Shown piece after piece: positions 7,479 through 14,451 of a DNA stretch of 22,673 bases; positions within the stretch are counted from its first letter, which is position 1; every line of letters begins with the position of its first letter. The notes below the pieces were generated by a model. The model ran no database searches and was not told the origin of the DNA. It saw only the letters and a program-made list of their open reading frames with translations. This DNA comes from VRUE01 sp035605155 (GTDB taxonomy: Bacteria; Actinomycetota; Thermoleophilia; Solirubrobacterales; 70-9). Where the stretch lies: the NCBI GenBank assembly GCA_035605155.1, contig DATNHC010000085.1, positions 1-22,673 of the forward strand, in the 5' to 3' direction. The position numbers were made by a program, and so were the translations under genes.

Positions 7479-8417
7479 CTACTTTTTCCTCCCGCTTCGG
7501 GGTTTGGCCTCGAGCGGCTCCAGATGGCCGTCGAGGTGCGGTGTGCCGCGCTTGGCGTCGCGCACCGTGAAGTCGATCTCGTCGCCGTCGGCAAAGCTCG
7601 CGAACTCGACCCTGCCCGGCAGCAGGATCGGCTTGCGGAAGCGCACCTCGACGGCGAAGGCGTCGGGCAGGCGACTCTCCAGCACCGCCAGGCAGCGGGC
7701 CTTGGTCCACATTCCGTGGGCGATCGCACGCTCGAAGCCGAGCGGCTTGGCGCTCCAGGCGTGCATGTGAATCGGATTGCGATCGCCGGACACCGCCGCG
7801 TAACGCCGTCCTAGATCCCCGCTCAACTTCCATACCGCATCCGCCCCCGAGCCCTCCCCGCGAACTGCATCAAATTCTCTACCTGGCAGACCGGAAATTT
7901 GATGCAGTTCGGCTTTGTCGCCGCTGGGGCCGCGGCGCAGCATTGTGCTGGTGCTGTCCCAGACGATTTGGCGGCCGGACTTGACCTTGGTGAGGAGGCT
8001 GAAGGTGCGGCCCTTGGGGTGAGGCTGCAGCTTGGTGGGGCGCACCTGGATCGTCAGCTCCTCGTCGACGCCGATGCGCCGATGCTGGGTGATGCGGTTC
8101 TCGACGTGGACGAGCCCAACCGCGCCGAAGGGGAACCGACCGTCGGCCATTACCGCCATCTGCAGCGGGAAGGCGAGCACGTGCGGGTAGCTGGGGGGGA
8201 GGTGGTCGCGCAGGGCGAACTCGCAGACGCGGGCGTAGGCGGCGACCCGCTCCGGGTCGGCCTTGACGGCTGGCAGCTCGAGCTCGATCTCGGGGATCTC
8301 GCCGCCGCCACCGGGCACGAAGGGCAGCAGCGAGGCTCCCGGGATCATCGGCGCCGCCGCGCGCGCATAGAGCGGCAGGATGCTTGGCGAGCTCTCGAGC
8401 GTGCGCGTCTCCATCAT
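7479..8417 (-). CDS. MaoC/HtdX-like (3R)-hydroxyacyl thioester dehydratase with palindromic-element insert
   Basis: A 312-aa double-hotdog MaoC-like enzyme, expected to interconvert (3R)-hydroxyacyl and trans-2-enoyl thioesters. The hydratase-2 motif YAAVSGDRNPIHMH (206-219) supplies D212 and H217, followed by GFERAIAHGMW. The N-terminal hotdog (about 40-160) lacks that motif, as in two-domain family members. The linker between the hotdogs contains ELHQISGLPGREFDAVR (170-186), encoded by the palindromic element at 7862-7910; the rest of the linker joins cleanly (LRRGPSGDKA...GADAVWKLSGDLGRRYAAV). The start ATG at 8415-8417 overlaps the FabG stop (ATGA). Neighbours match mycobacterial htdX (Rv0241c) beside fabG4 (Rv0242c). 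Confidence 0.93.
   Translation of the reverse strand: MMETRTLESSPSILPLYARAAAPMIPGASLLPFVPGGGGEIPEIELELPAVKADPERVAAYARVCEFALRDHLPPSYPHVLAFPLQMAVMADGRFPFGAVGLVHVENRITQHRRIGVDEELTIQVRPTKLQPHPKGRTFSLLTKVKSGRQIVWDSTSTMLRRGPSGDKAELHQISGLPGREFDAVRGEGSGADAVWKLSGDLGRRYAAVSGDRNPIHMHAWSAKPLGFERAIAHGMWTKARCLAVLESRLPDAFAVEVRFRKPILLPGRVEFASFADGDEIDFTVRDAKRGTPHLDGHLEPLEAKPRSGRKK
7862..7910. repeat. 49-bp palindromic element, copy 2, inside the MaoC-like gene
   Basis: Begins GAACTGCATCAAATT and ends AATTTGATGCAGTTC, a 15-bp perfect stem around a 19-nt centre. It shares length and termini with copy 1 (522-570) and differs only in the middle. It is read in a different frame from copy 1, giving ELHQISGLPGREFDAVR, again with no stop. 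Confidence 0.9.
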
Positions 8418-9736
8418 GCTCCCAGCAGGCTCTGGCCGCAGACGCGAACGACGTTGCCGTTGACGCCGGCTGAGGCAGGGCTGGCGAACCAGGCGATCGT
8501 CTCAGCGACGTCGACCGGCAGGCCGCCCTGCGACATGCTGTTCATGCGCCGCCCCGCTTCGCGGATCGGAATCGGCATCTGGGCGGTCATCTGCGTCTCG
8601 ATGAAGCCGGGGGCGACGGCGTTGATCGTCGCTTCCTGCTCGGCGAGCCCGGGAGCGAGCGCTTCGACCATGCCGATCACGCCGGCCTTCGAGGTCGCGT
8701 AGTTGGTCTGGCCGGAGTTGCCGGCGATTCCGCTCATCGAGGAGACGCAGACGATGCGGCCGTTGGGGCGCAGCAGCTTGCGCTCGAGCAGCTCGTCGTT
8801 GATCCGCTCCTCGCTGGAGAGGTTGATCTCGATCAGGGTGCTCCAGCGATCCTCGGGCATCTTGGCGATCGTGCGGTCGCGGGTGACGCCAGCGTTGTGG
8901 ACGACGACGTCGACGCCGCCTTTGAGCTGCTCGGCGATCGCCTGTGGGGCACCGTCTTCGGTGATGTCGAGCTCGATCGTCTCGGCGCTCAGTCGCTCGG
9001 CGACCCTGGCCAGGTCATCGGCGAGGGCCGGTACGTCGAGCAGGACGAGCTCGGCGCCGTCGCGGCGCAGGGTCTCGGCGATCGCCTCGCCGATCCCGCG
9101 CGAGGCGCCGGTGACCAGGGCCCGCTTGCCGGCCAGGGGGCGATCCCAATCGACCTCCTGCGTCTCGGCGACGGCGGCACCGACCTCGATCACCTGCCCG
9201 GAGACGTAGGCGGAGCGCGGCGAGAGCAGGAAGCGCAGGGTGGAGGCGATCTGCTCCTCGGCGCCCGCGGCCACGTAGACCAGCTGCACGGCGATGCCGC
9301 GGCCGATCTCCTTGCCGAGCGAGCGGGTGAAGCCCTCCAGGGCGCGCTGTGCGGTCGCCGCACGGGCCGGCAGCCCAGTCGGCGGTGCGCCCAGCACGAC
9401 GACACGGCCGGAGCGCTGCAGGCGCCTCACGTTGGGGTGGAAGAAACGCTGCAACTCGACCAGCTCGGTCGAGTCCGAGATCCCTGTAGCGTCGAAGACG
9501 AGCGCCTTGACCGGGCTGTCGGACTTCTCCGGGCGAGGCGCGCCGATCTCACCCAGCAGGCGCTCGATCGGCTTGCCGAGCCGCCCGCCCGGCGCGCCGC
9601 CCGCCAGCACCGCGCCGGAGACGACCGGGGCGCCGGGCCCGTGGCGCTCCAGCTCGACCGGTTGCGGCAGCCCGAGGCGGGGGGCGATGAAGCGCCCCGG
9701 GGGCGAGTTGACCAGCTGCGAGTAGAGGTCGCTCAC
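8414..9736 (-). CDS. High-molecular-weight 3-oxoacyl reductase (FabG4-like)
   Basis: A 440-aa short-chain dehydrogenase/reductase of the large FabG type, about 200 residues longer than ordinary FabG. The N-terminal half (1-195, starting MSDLYSQLVNSPPGRFIA) is a degenerate Rossmann domain resembling that of mycobacterial FabG4 (Rv0242c). The C-terminal catalytic domain has the cofactor motif TGASRGIG (209-216), HNAGVTRDR with N281, and the Ser-Tyr-Lys set S333, Y346 and K350 in CVSSMSGIAGNSGQTNYATSK. FabG4 is known to use NADH and to reduce long acyl-CoA or ACP substrates; here that is by homology. The GTG start at 9734-9736 overlaps the thiolase TGA (GTGA), and its own stop overlaps the hydratase start, so three genes form a translationally coupled unit. 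Confidence 0.95.
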   Translation of the reverse strand: MSDLYSQLVNSPPGRFIAPRLGLPQPVELERHGPGAPVVSGAVLAGGAPGGRLGKPIERLLGEIGAPRPEKSDSPVKALVFDATGISDSTELVELQRFFHPNVRRLQRSGRVVVLGAPPTGLPARAATAQRALEGFTRSLGKEIGRGIAVQLVYVAAGAEEQIASTLRFLLSPRSAYVSGQVIEVGAAVAETQEVDWDRPLAGKRALVTGASRGIGEAIAETLRRDGAELVLLDVPALADDLARVAERLSAETIELDITEDGAPQAIAEQLKGGVDVVVHNAGVTRDRTIAKMPEDRWSTLIEINLSSEERINDELLERKLLRPNGRIVCVSSMSGIAGNSGQTNYATSKAGVIGMVEALAPGLAEQEATINAVAPGFIETQMTAQMPIPIREAGRRMNSMSQGGLPVDVAETIAWFASPASAGVNGNVVRVCGQSLLGA

Positions 9737-11025
9737 CGTGCCTCACCGGTGCCTTCGAGGATGGCGACGACGCCCTGACCGGCTGCGGCGCAGATGCTGA
9801 TCACGCCACGGCCAGAGCCCTTTTCGCCGAGCGCCTTGGCGAGACTGGCGACGATGCGGCCGCCGGTAGCGGCGAAGGGGTGGCCGGCGGCCAGCGAGCC
9901 GCCGTTGACGTTGAGCTTCTCGCGGTCGATCGAGCCCAGTGGCTTGTCGCGCCCCAACCGCTCGCGGCAGAAGCCCTCGTCCTCCCAAGCGCGCAGCGTG
10001 CAGAGCACCTGGGCGGCGAAGGCCTCGTGGATCTCGTAGAGGTCGAAGTCCTGCAGGCTGAGCCCGGCGCGGTCGAGCATCCTCGGCATCGCGTAGGCCG
10101 GCGCCATCAGCAGCCCCTCGCGCTTGTGCACGTGGTCGATCGCCGCCGTTTGGCCGTCGGCGAAGTAGGCGAGGACCGGCAGATCGCGCTCCTTGGCCCA
10201 CTCCTCGCTGGCCAGCAGCACCGCCGAGGCGCCGTCGCTGAGCGGGGTCGAGTTGGCCGCGGTCATCGTCCCCTGCTCGCCGCCGAAGACCGGGCCGAGC
10301 TTGGCCAGCTTCTCGGGTGAGGAGTCGGGACGCAGGTTCTGGTCGCGCTCGAGCCCGAGATAGGGGGCGACGAGGTCGTCCATGAAGCCGCGCTCGTAGG
10401 CCGCCGCCAGGCTGTGGTGGCTGCGCACCGCGAGCTCGTCCTGCTCCTCGCGGCCGACTTCCCACTCGGCGGCCATGATCGCGCAGTGCTCGCCCATCGA
10501 GAGCCCGGTACGCGGCTCCTCGTTGCGGGGAATCGAGGGGACGAGGTGGCCGGGGCGGACCCGGGTCAGCTGCTTGACGCGCCCCAGGTTCGACTTCTCG
10601 CGGTTGGCGTCGAGCAGGATCTGGCGCAGATCCTCGTTGAGGCCGATCGGTGCGTCTGACGTGGTGTCGGCGCCGCAGGCGATGCCGGCGTCGATCTGGC
10701 CGAGGGCGATCTTGTTGGCGACGAGGATCGTCGTCTCCAGTCCGGTGCCGCAGGCCTGCTGCACGTCGTAAGCCGGGGTCTCGGGAGCGAGGCGGGTGCC
10801 GAGCACGCTCTCACGGGTCAGGTCACGATCGCGCGAGTGCTTGAGCACGGCGCCGCCGGCGACCTCGCCGAGCGTCTCACCCTCGAGCCCTAAGCGGGCG
10901 ACGAGCCCGTCGAGGGCGGCGGTGAGCATGTCCTGGTTCGAGGCGCGCGAATAGACGGAATTGGAGCGCGCGAACGGGATCCGGTTGCCGCCGACGATGG
11001 CGACCCGGCGTGGCTTATCGGTCAA
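9733..11025 (-). CDS. Acetyl-CoA acyltransferase (thiolase, FadA2-like)
   Basis: A 430-aa thiolase that cleaves 3-oxoacyl-CoA with CoA, or condenses acyl-CoAs in reverse. The nucleophile is C92 in VQQACGTG, with H333 in EIHEAFAAQ, NGGSLAAGHPFAATGGR with H382, and C412 in ICAAAGQG. The last motif differs from the common CxGGGxG form. The start is TTG 11023-11025, preceded at 10 nt by GAAAGG and with no better in-frame start before the likely promoter. It is the first gene of the operon thiolase-FabG-MaoC-two dehydrogenases; mycobacterial fadA2 (Rv0243) lies beside fabG4 and htdX in the same way. Confidence 0.94.
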   Translation of the reverse strand: MTDKPRRVAIVGGNRIPFARSNSVYSRASNQDMLTAALDGLVARLGLEGETLGEVAGGAVLKHSRDRDLTRESVLGTRLAPETPAYDVQQACGTGLETTILVANKIALGQIDAGIACGADTTSDAPIGLNEDLRQILLDANREKSNLGRVKQLTRVRPGHLVPSIPRNEEPRTGLSMGEHCAIMAAEWEVGREEQDELAVRSHHSLAAAYERGFMDDLVAPYLGLERDQNLRPDSSPEKLAKLGPVFGGEQGTMTAANSTPLSDGASAVLLASEEWAKERDLPVLAYFADGQTAAIDHVHKREGLLMAPAYAMPRMLDRAGLSLQDFDLYEIHEAFAAQVLCTLRAWEDEGFCRERLGRDKPLGSIDREKLNVNGGSLAAGHPFAATGGRIVASLAKALGEKGSGRGVISICAAAGQGVVAILEGTGEAR

Positions 11026-11060
11026 CTGGTCTCAACCTTTCGTTACAGAGATCGATGCAC

Positions 11061-11088
11061 AGGTTAACTTGCCACCGATCCATGTCAA
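11061..11088 (-). promoter_or_regulatory. Sigma70-like promoter of the fatty-acid operon
   Basis: On the reverse strand a consensus -35 TTGACA (11083-11088) is followed after 16 nt by TAACCT (11061-11066), which fits TAnnnT. Transcription would start near 11054, leaving a leader of about 28 nt that contains the GAAAGG ribosome site and the TTG start of the thiolase gene. Confidence 0.6.
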
Positions 11089-11145
11089 CGTTCAAGCTAC
11101 CCGCCGTGCGCAACCGCACACATCGAGCTGCGACGGGTTCCAGGG

Positions 11146-11240
11146 GCGACGGAGGCAAGGCCTCTCGCCCGGACAAATGCCGGGCTAATGAGCCCGGCAT
11201 TTTGAGTATCCGCCCGTTCGAGAGGCCTTGCCTCCGTCGC
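11146..11240. repeat. Nested intergenic hairpin C (22-bp outer stem, 12-bp inner stem)
   Basis: The outer arms 11146-11167 and 11219-11240 are perfect complements over 22 bp (core GACGGAGGCAAGGCCTCTCG). The 51-nt interior contains a second perfect hairpin at 11175-11202 (AAATGCCGGGCT, loop AATG, then the complement), followed by short T-runs on both strands. It lies between the stop of the MMPL gene and the promoter of the thiolase operon, so it probably acts as a terminator of the exporter transcript or as an insulator. Confidence 0.85.
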
Positions 11241-11291
11241 TCTCGAAGGCCGTCTGGCTCCTGAGCTGGACAGGCCGGGGGTGAAGGCCGC

Positions 11292-13421
11292 TCAAGCCTC
11301 TGAGAAGCCGAGCCTTAGGTAGATCCGCCGCAAGGGTGCGGGTGCCCACCAGTTCCACTCGCCGAAGAGGCGCATCAGGGAAGGGACGAGCAGGGCGCGG
11401 ACGACTGTGGCGTCGATCAGCACACCGAAGGCCATGCCGATCGCGATCTGCTTGACGAAGAAGACGGTGCTGACGCCGAAGGCGAGGAAGACGACGGCGA
11501 TCGCCACGGCCGCTGCGGTGATCACGCGGCCGGTGCGGGCGATGCCGACGGCGACCGCCTCCTCGTTGGAGTCGCCGAGGTCACGGCGTTCCTTGATCCG
11601 CGCCATGACCAGCACGGCGTAGTCGGTGGCGAGACCGAAGATCACGGCGAAGAGGAAGACGAGGCTGGTCACCTCGACCGCCGCCGGGCCGGTGTAGTCC
11701 AGCGGCGAGTCGAGCCAGCCCTCTTGGAAGGCAAGCACCAGGATGCCGAGCGTTGCGCCCAGTGTGAGCGTGTTCATCAGCAGCGTCTTCAGCGGCAGCA
11801 GCACCGAGCCGGTGAGCAGGAAGAGCAGGATCAGGGTGGTGAGGGCAATGATCGCCACGACCAACGGCGCATGCTCGAGCAGGCTCTGCTTCTGGTCGAT
11901 GAAGCGCGCCGTGTTGCCTGAGACGAGCACCGCCGCGGCGCCCGGAGGGCCGAGGTCGCGGATCTCGTGCAGCGAGTCCTGGGAGGTGCCGCTGAGCGCC
12001 GGTCCGGAGAGGGCGAAGTTGGCGTAGGCGGCGTCCTCGGAAGCGCGCACGAAGGGCGTGCCGCGGACGATGCCGTCGACGCCTTCGACCTGCCGTTGGA
12101 AGGCGGCCAGCTGCCGGTCGCTCGCCCTGCCGTCGACAGCGACGGTGACCGCCTCTGTGATGTCGCGCGGGTAGTGAGCTTCCAGGTACTTGTAGGCGTC
12201 ATAGGAGGGCTGGTTGGGCGGCACCGCTTCGGCGCTCGGCCCGGTCAGCGTCGTCCAGAGCAGCGGAGCGGCGGCCGCGAGCAGCAGCGCCGAGCTGGCC
12301 AGGGCGACGGCGACAGGGTGGCGCATGACGCCGCGCGCCAGCCGGTACCAGCCGTCCGAGGTGTCGGAGACCGCTGGGCCGCGGCGGATCGAGAGGGCGT
12401 CGATGCGGGTGCCGAGCAGCGCCAGCAGCGAGGGCACGACGAGGATTGCGATCAGCGAGGAGAGCACGGCCACCGAGGCGCCGGCAACCGCCATCGAGTA
12501 GAGGAAGCGCTGTGGCATGAAGATCAGCGCCGCCATCGCCGCCGCCACGGTGAGCCCGGAGAAGACTGCCGTACGGCCTGCCGTCTGCACCGTGCGACGG
12601 TGCGCCTCGCGGGTCGGGCCGTCGCGGCCCAGCTCCTCGCGGTAGCGCGAGACCATCAGCAGCGCGTAGTCGACGGCGAGTCCGAGACTGAGCCCCGTGG
12701 CGATATTGAGCGCGAACAGCGAGGTGTCGGTGATGCCGGACATGATTCGCAGCACGAGCAGCGTGCCGACGATCGAGATCACTCCGATCAGCAGCGGAAT
12801 CGAGGCGGCGACCACGCCGCGGAAGACGAAGAGCAGCAACAGCGCCAGCAGCGGGAAGGCGATCAGCTCGGCCTTGGTCAGGTCTTCGCGGGTCTGGTCG
12901 TTGGTCTCGTTGAAGCCCTGGGCGAAGCCGCCCTGGGCGACGTCGAGCGAGCTCGACGCGATCACCTCGGCAACGCCCTCGGCGGCGATCCCGCCAGCGT
13001 CCTCGATGTCCTCGGTCGAGAGGTAGCCGGCGATCGCCAGCGATTGTCCGTCGCGGGCGATCAGGGCGGCGCCGGCGCGGCGGTCCCGCAGCGGATTGAG
13101 CACCCGCCCGACGTATTCCACCCTTGCCATCTGCGTGCTGATCCGGCCGACCTCGCCGCGCACAGCGGGGTCGGCCAGGTCGAGCCTGCCGCCGTTCGGG
13201 GCGCGCACGACGAGCACGATCGCCGGGTTCGGGTCATATCCGAGGTCCTCGCGCAGCAGGCGCGTGGCCTGCTCGCTCTCCGAGCTCGAGTCGGTGAACC
13301 CGGCAGCCTTGAGGTGCTGCTCGACGTCGCGGCCAACGGCGAGCGAGAGCAGAGCGAAGACGCCGACGGCGGCAAGAACCAGCTTCGGATGCTTCCAGGT
13401 GAGGTCGGCGATCCGGGTCAT
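11292..13421 (-). CDS. MMPL-family RND transporter
   Basis: A 709-aa inner-membrane RND exporter driven by proton flux. It has the two-fold MMPL layout: TM1 at about 13-30, a periplasmic loop (about 31-190), a five-helix bundle, a second large loop (about 385-510), and a final five-helix bundle. The Asp-Tyr proton-relay pair appears twice, in LSLGLAVDYALLMVSRYREE and FGLATDYAVLVMARIKE. Length matches the compact YdfJ/MmpL type, without the long C-terminal extension of MmpL3. Substrates in this family are often lipids or hydrophobic drugs; none can be assigned here. The ATG (13419-13421) has no Shine-Dalgarno and overlaps the stop of a 15-codon ORF upstream, suggesting coupling. The adjacent divergent HxlR-type gene is the likely regulator. 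Confidence 0.94.
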   Translation of the reverse strand: MTRIADLTWKHPKLVLAAVGVFALLSLAVGRDVEQHLKAAGFTDSSSESEQATRLLREDLGYDPNPAIVLVVRAPNGGRLDLADPAVRGEVGRISTQMARVEYVGRVLNPLRDRRAGAALIARDGQSLAIAGYLSTEDIEDAGGIAAEGVAEVIASSSLDVAQGGFAQGFNETNDQTREDLTKAELIAFPLLALLLLFVFRGVVAASIPLLIGVISIVGTLLVLRIMSGITDTSLFALNIATGLSLGLAVDYALLMVSRYREELGRDGPTREAHRRTVQTAGRTAVFSGLTVAAAMAALIFMPQRFLYSMAVAGASVAVLSSLIAILVVPSLLALLGTRIDALSIRRGPAVSDTSDGWYRLARGVMRHPVAVALASSALLLAAAAPLLWTTLTGPSAEAVPPNQPSYDAYKYLEAHYPRDITEAVTVAVDGRASDRQLAAFQRQVEGVDGIVRGTPFVRASEDAAYANFALSGPALSGTSQDSLHEIRDLGPPGAAAVLVSGNTARFIDQKQSLLEHAPLVVAIIALTTLILLFLLTGSVLLPLKTLLMNTLTLGATLGILVLAFQEGWLDSPLDYTGPAAVEVTSLVFLFAVIFGLATDYAVLVMARIKERRDLGDSNEEAVAVGIARTGRVITAAAVAIAVVFLAFGVSTVFFVKQIAIGMAFGVLIDATVVRALLVPSLMRLFGEWNWWAPAPLRRIYLRLGFSEA

Positions 13422-13465
13422 CGGAGGTTCAACGCGCCGACGGAGGCAGGCGTGAGACGAGCCAT
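13418..13465 (-). CDS. Putative 15-aa leader ORF coupled to the MMPL gene
   Basis: Encodes MARLTPASVGALNLR and stops with a TGA that overlaps the exporter's ATG (ATGA). A TACAGT hexamer ends 7 nt before its ATG, so the transcript could begin right at this start codon. The exporter itself has no Shine-Dalgarno, so ribosomes finishing this ORF could initiate on it. The peptide may have no function of its own. Confidence 0.4.
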   Translation of the reverse strand: MARLTPASVGALNLR

Positions 13466-13472
13466 GGCCGGC

Positions 13473-13478
13473 ACTGTA
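13473..13478 (-). promoter_or_regulatory. Possible -10 of the MMPL transcript
   Basis: Reverse-strand TACAGT fits TAnnnT. No good -35 is present; that position overlaps the palindromic operator, which fits control by a bound regulator. Confidence 0.35.
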
Positions 13479-13485
13479 CCAGAAA

Positions 13486-13511
13486 TCAAAGTTACCACTT
13501 TGAATCTCAAA
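13486..13511. promoter_or_regulatory. Operator with three TCAAA/TTTGA half-sites between regulator and exporter
   Basis: TCAAAGTTACCACTTTGA (13486-13503) is a palindrome with 7-bp arms and a 4-nt centre. It overlaps a second palindrome, TTTGAATCTCAAA (13499-13511). The site covers the -35 regions of both divergent promoters and stands out as AT-rich. An HxlR-family protein encoded 22 bp away is the obvious ligand (inference). Confidence 0.65.
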
Positions 13512-13526
13512 TTAAGCTGATAGAAT
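13499..13526 (+). promoter_or_regulatory. Promoter of the HxlR-type regulator (leaderless)
   Basis: TTTGAA (13499-13504), a 16-nt spacer, then TAGAAT (13521-13526), one base from the -10 consensus. The predicted start point is the A of the ATG at 13533, so the mRNA would be leaderless. The -35 lies inside the operator, which fits autorepression. Confidence 0.55.
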
Positions 13527-13532
13527 TGAGCA

Positions 13533-14210
13533 ATGACGCGCCGCAATTACGGACAGGCCTGCAGCGTCGCCGGTGCGCTTGACCGCATAGGCGAGCGCTG
13601 GTCGCTGCTGATCGTGCGCGAGCTGCTGCTCGGGCCGCTGCGCTTCTCCGACCTCGCTCGCGCCGTCGGCGGCGCGCCCACCGACGTGCTGACCAAACGC
13701 CTGCGCGACCTCGAGGGCGACGGGATCGTCGAGCGGCGCGAGCTCGATCCGCCGGCCTCCGCGGTCGTCTACGAGCTGACCGAGCTCGGCCAGGAGCTCG
13801 AGCGTCCGCTGATCGAGCTCGGCCGCTGGGGCCTCAACTTCTTCGCGGTCGAGGACGTCGACAGCATCGAAGCCTCCTGGCTGCCCAACTCGATGCGCGT
13901 GATCCTGCGCCCTCCGGCTGACGCGGAGATGACGGTACAGCTGCGCAGCAGCGGCACCAGCTTCCGCCTGACGGTGGCAAACGGCTGGATCGACGCCGAG
14001 CGCGGCGAGCTTGTCGATCCCGACCTGACCCTGGCCGGCGATCCACGCGCGGTGCTCGCCGCCCTCGTCGTCGGCGGCGAGGCGGAGGAGGGGATCGAGG
14101 TGGAAGGCGACGCCGCTGCGCTCGAAGCGCTGCGGGCGATGGTCGACCTGCCGAACCGCCTACGCGAGGAAGCGCTGGCCGAAGCCCCGCAGGCGGCTGC
14201 TAGGAGCTAG
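13533..14210 (+). CDS. HxlR-family regulator with C-terminal SCP2-like domain
   Basis: A 225-aa protein. Residues 1-105 form the HxlR winged-helix domain: near-N-terminal Cys (C10 in YGQACSVAGALDRIGERW), then SLLIVRELLLGPLRFSDL, LTKRLRDLEGDGIVERR and VYELTELGQEL. The remaining ~110 residues (about 112-215) are acidic and resemble the SCP2/sterol-carrier-like domain often fused to actinobacterial HxlR proteins, with LTVANGWIDAERGELVDPDL visible; it may bind a hydrophobic ligand. It is transcribed away from the MMPL exporter and shares its operator, so a ligand-relieved repressor of the exporter is the simplest model (inference). There is no Shine-Dalgarno. The 3' end overlaps the convergent ferredoxin gene by 11 nt. 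Confidence 0.92.
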   Translation: MTRRNYGQACSVAGALDRIGERWSLLIVRELLLGPLRFSDLARAVGGAPTDVLTKRLRDLEGDGIVERRELDPPASAVVYELTELGQELERPLIELGRWGLNFFAVEDVDSIEASWLPNSMRVILRPPADAEMTVQLRSSGTSFRLTVANGWIDAERGELVDPDLTLAGDPRAVLAALVVGGEAEEGIEVEGDAAALEALRAMVDLPNRLREEALAEAPQAAARS

Positions 14211-14451
14211 AGAGCTCGGTGCCGTCGTAGAGCTTCTTGACCCGGACCGTTGCCGGCGGGGCGGCCTCGATGCAGAGGCCGCAGAGGACGCACTCGTCGA
14301 GGTTCTCCTCGACGATCTCGACCCGCCCATCGGCGTCCTTGAAGATGTCGACCGGGCAGACTTCCTCCAGCTTGGCGGCAAGCGCCGCGTCGCCGGCGAC
14401 CGAGTCGTCGACCTCGACGTCGATGAAGACCTTGCTCAGCGTCTCGCTCAT
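14200..14451 (-). CDS. Small [4Fe-4S] ferredoxin, FixX-like Cys arrangement
   Basis: An 83-aa acidic protein with exactly four cysteines: C32 in EEVCPVDIFKDADGRV and C54, C57, C60 in CVLCGLCIEAAP. The usual fourth Cys of CxxCxxCxxxCP is Ala, so the remote C32 must complete a single [4Fe-4S] cluster, an order like that of FixX-type ferredoxins. The ATG overlaps the TGA of the SucD-like gene (ATGA), so it is the last, translationally coupled member of that operon. An electron-carrier role is inferred. The partner could be a 2-oxoacid:ferredoxin oxidoreductase or an electron-transfer flavoprotein system encoded elsewhere. Confidence 0.88.
   Translation of the reverse strand: MSETLSKVFIDVEVDDSVAGDAALAAKLEEVCPVDIFKDADGRVEIVEENLDECVLCGLCIEAAPPATVRVKKLYDGTELSSS

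Noticed and set aside
11967..13520. 517-codon open frame on the + strand opposite the MMPL gene
   Set aside because: Composition is Arg/Gly/Gln/Asp-rich low-complexity typical of the antisense of high-GC genes, and the other strand encodes a full MMPL protein with recognisable motifs.
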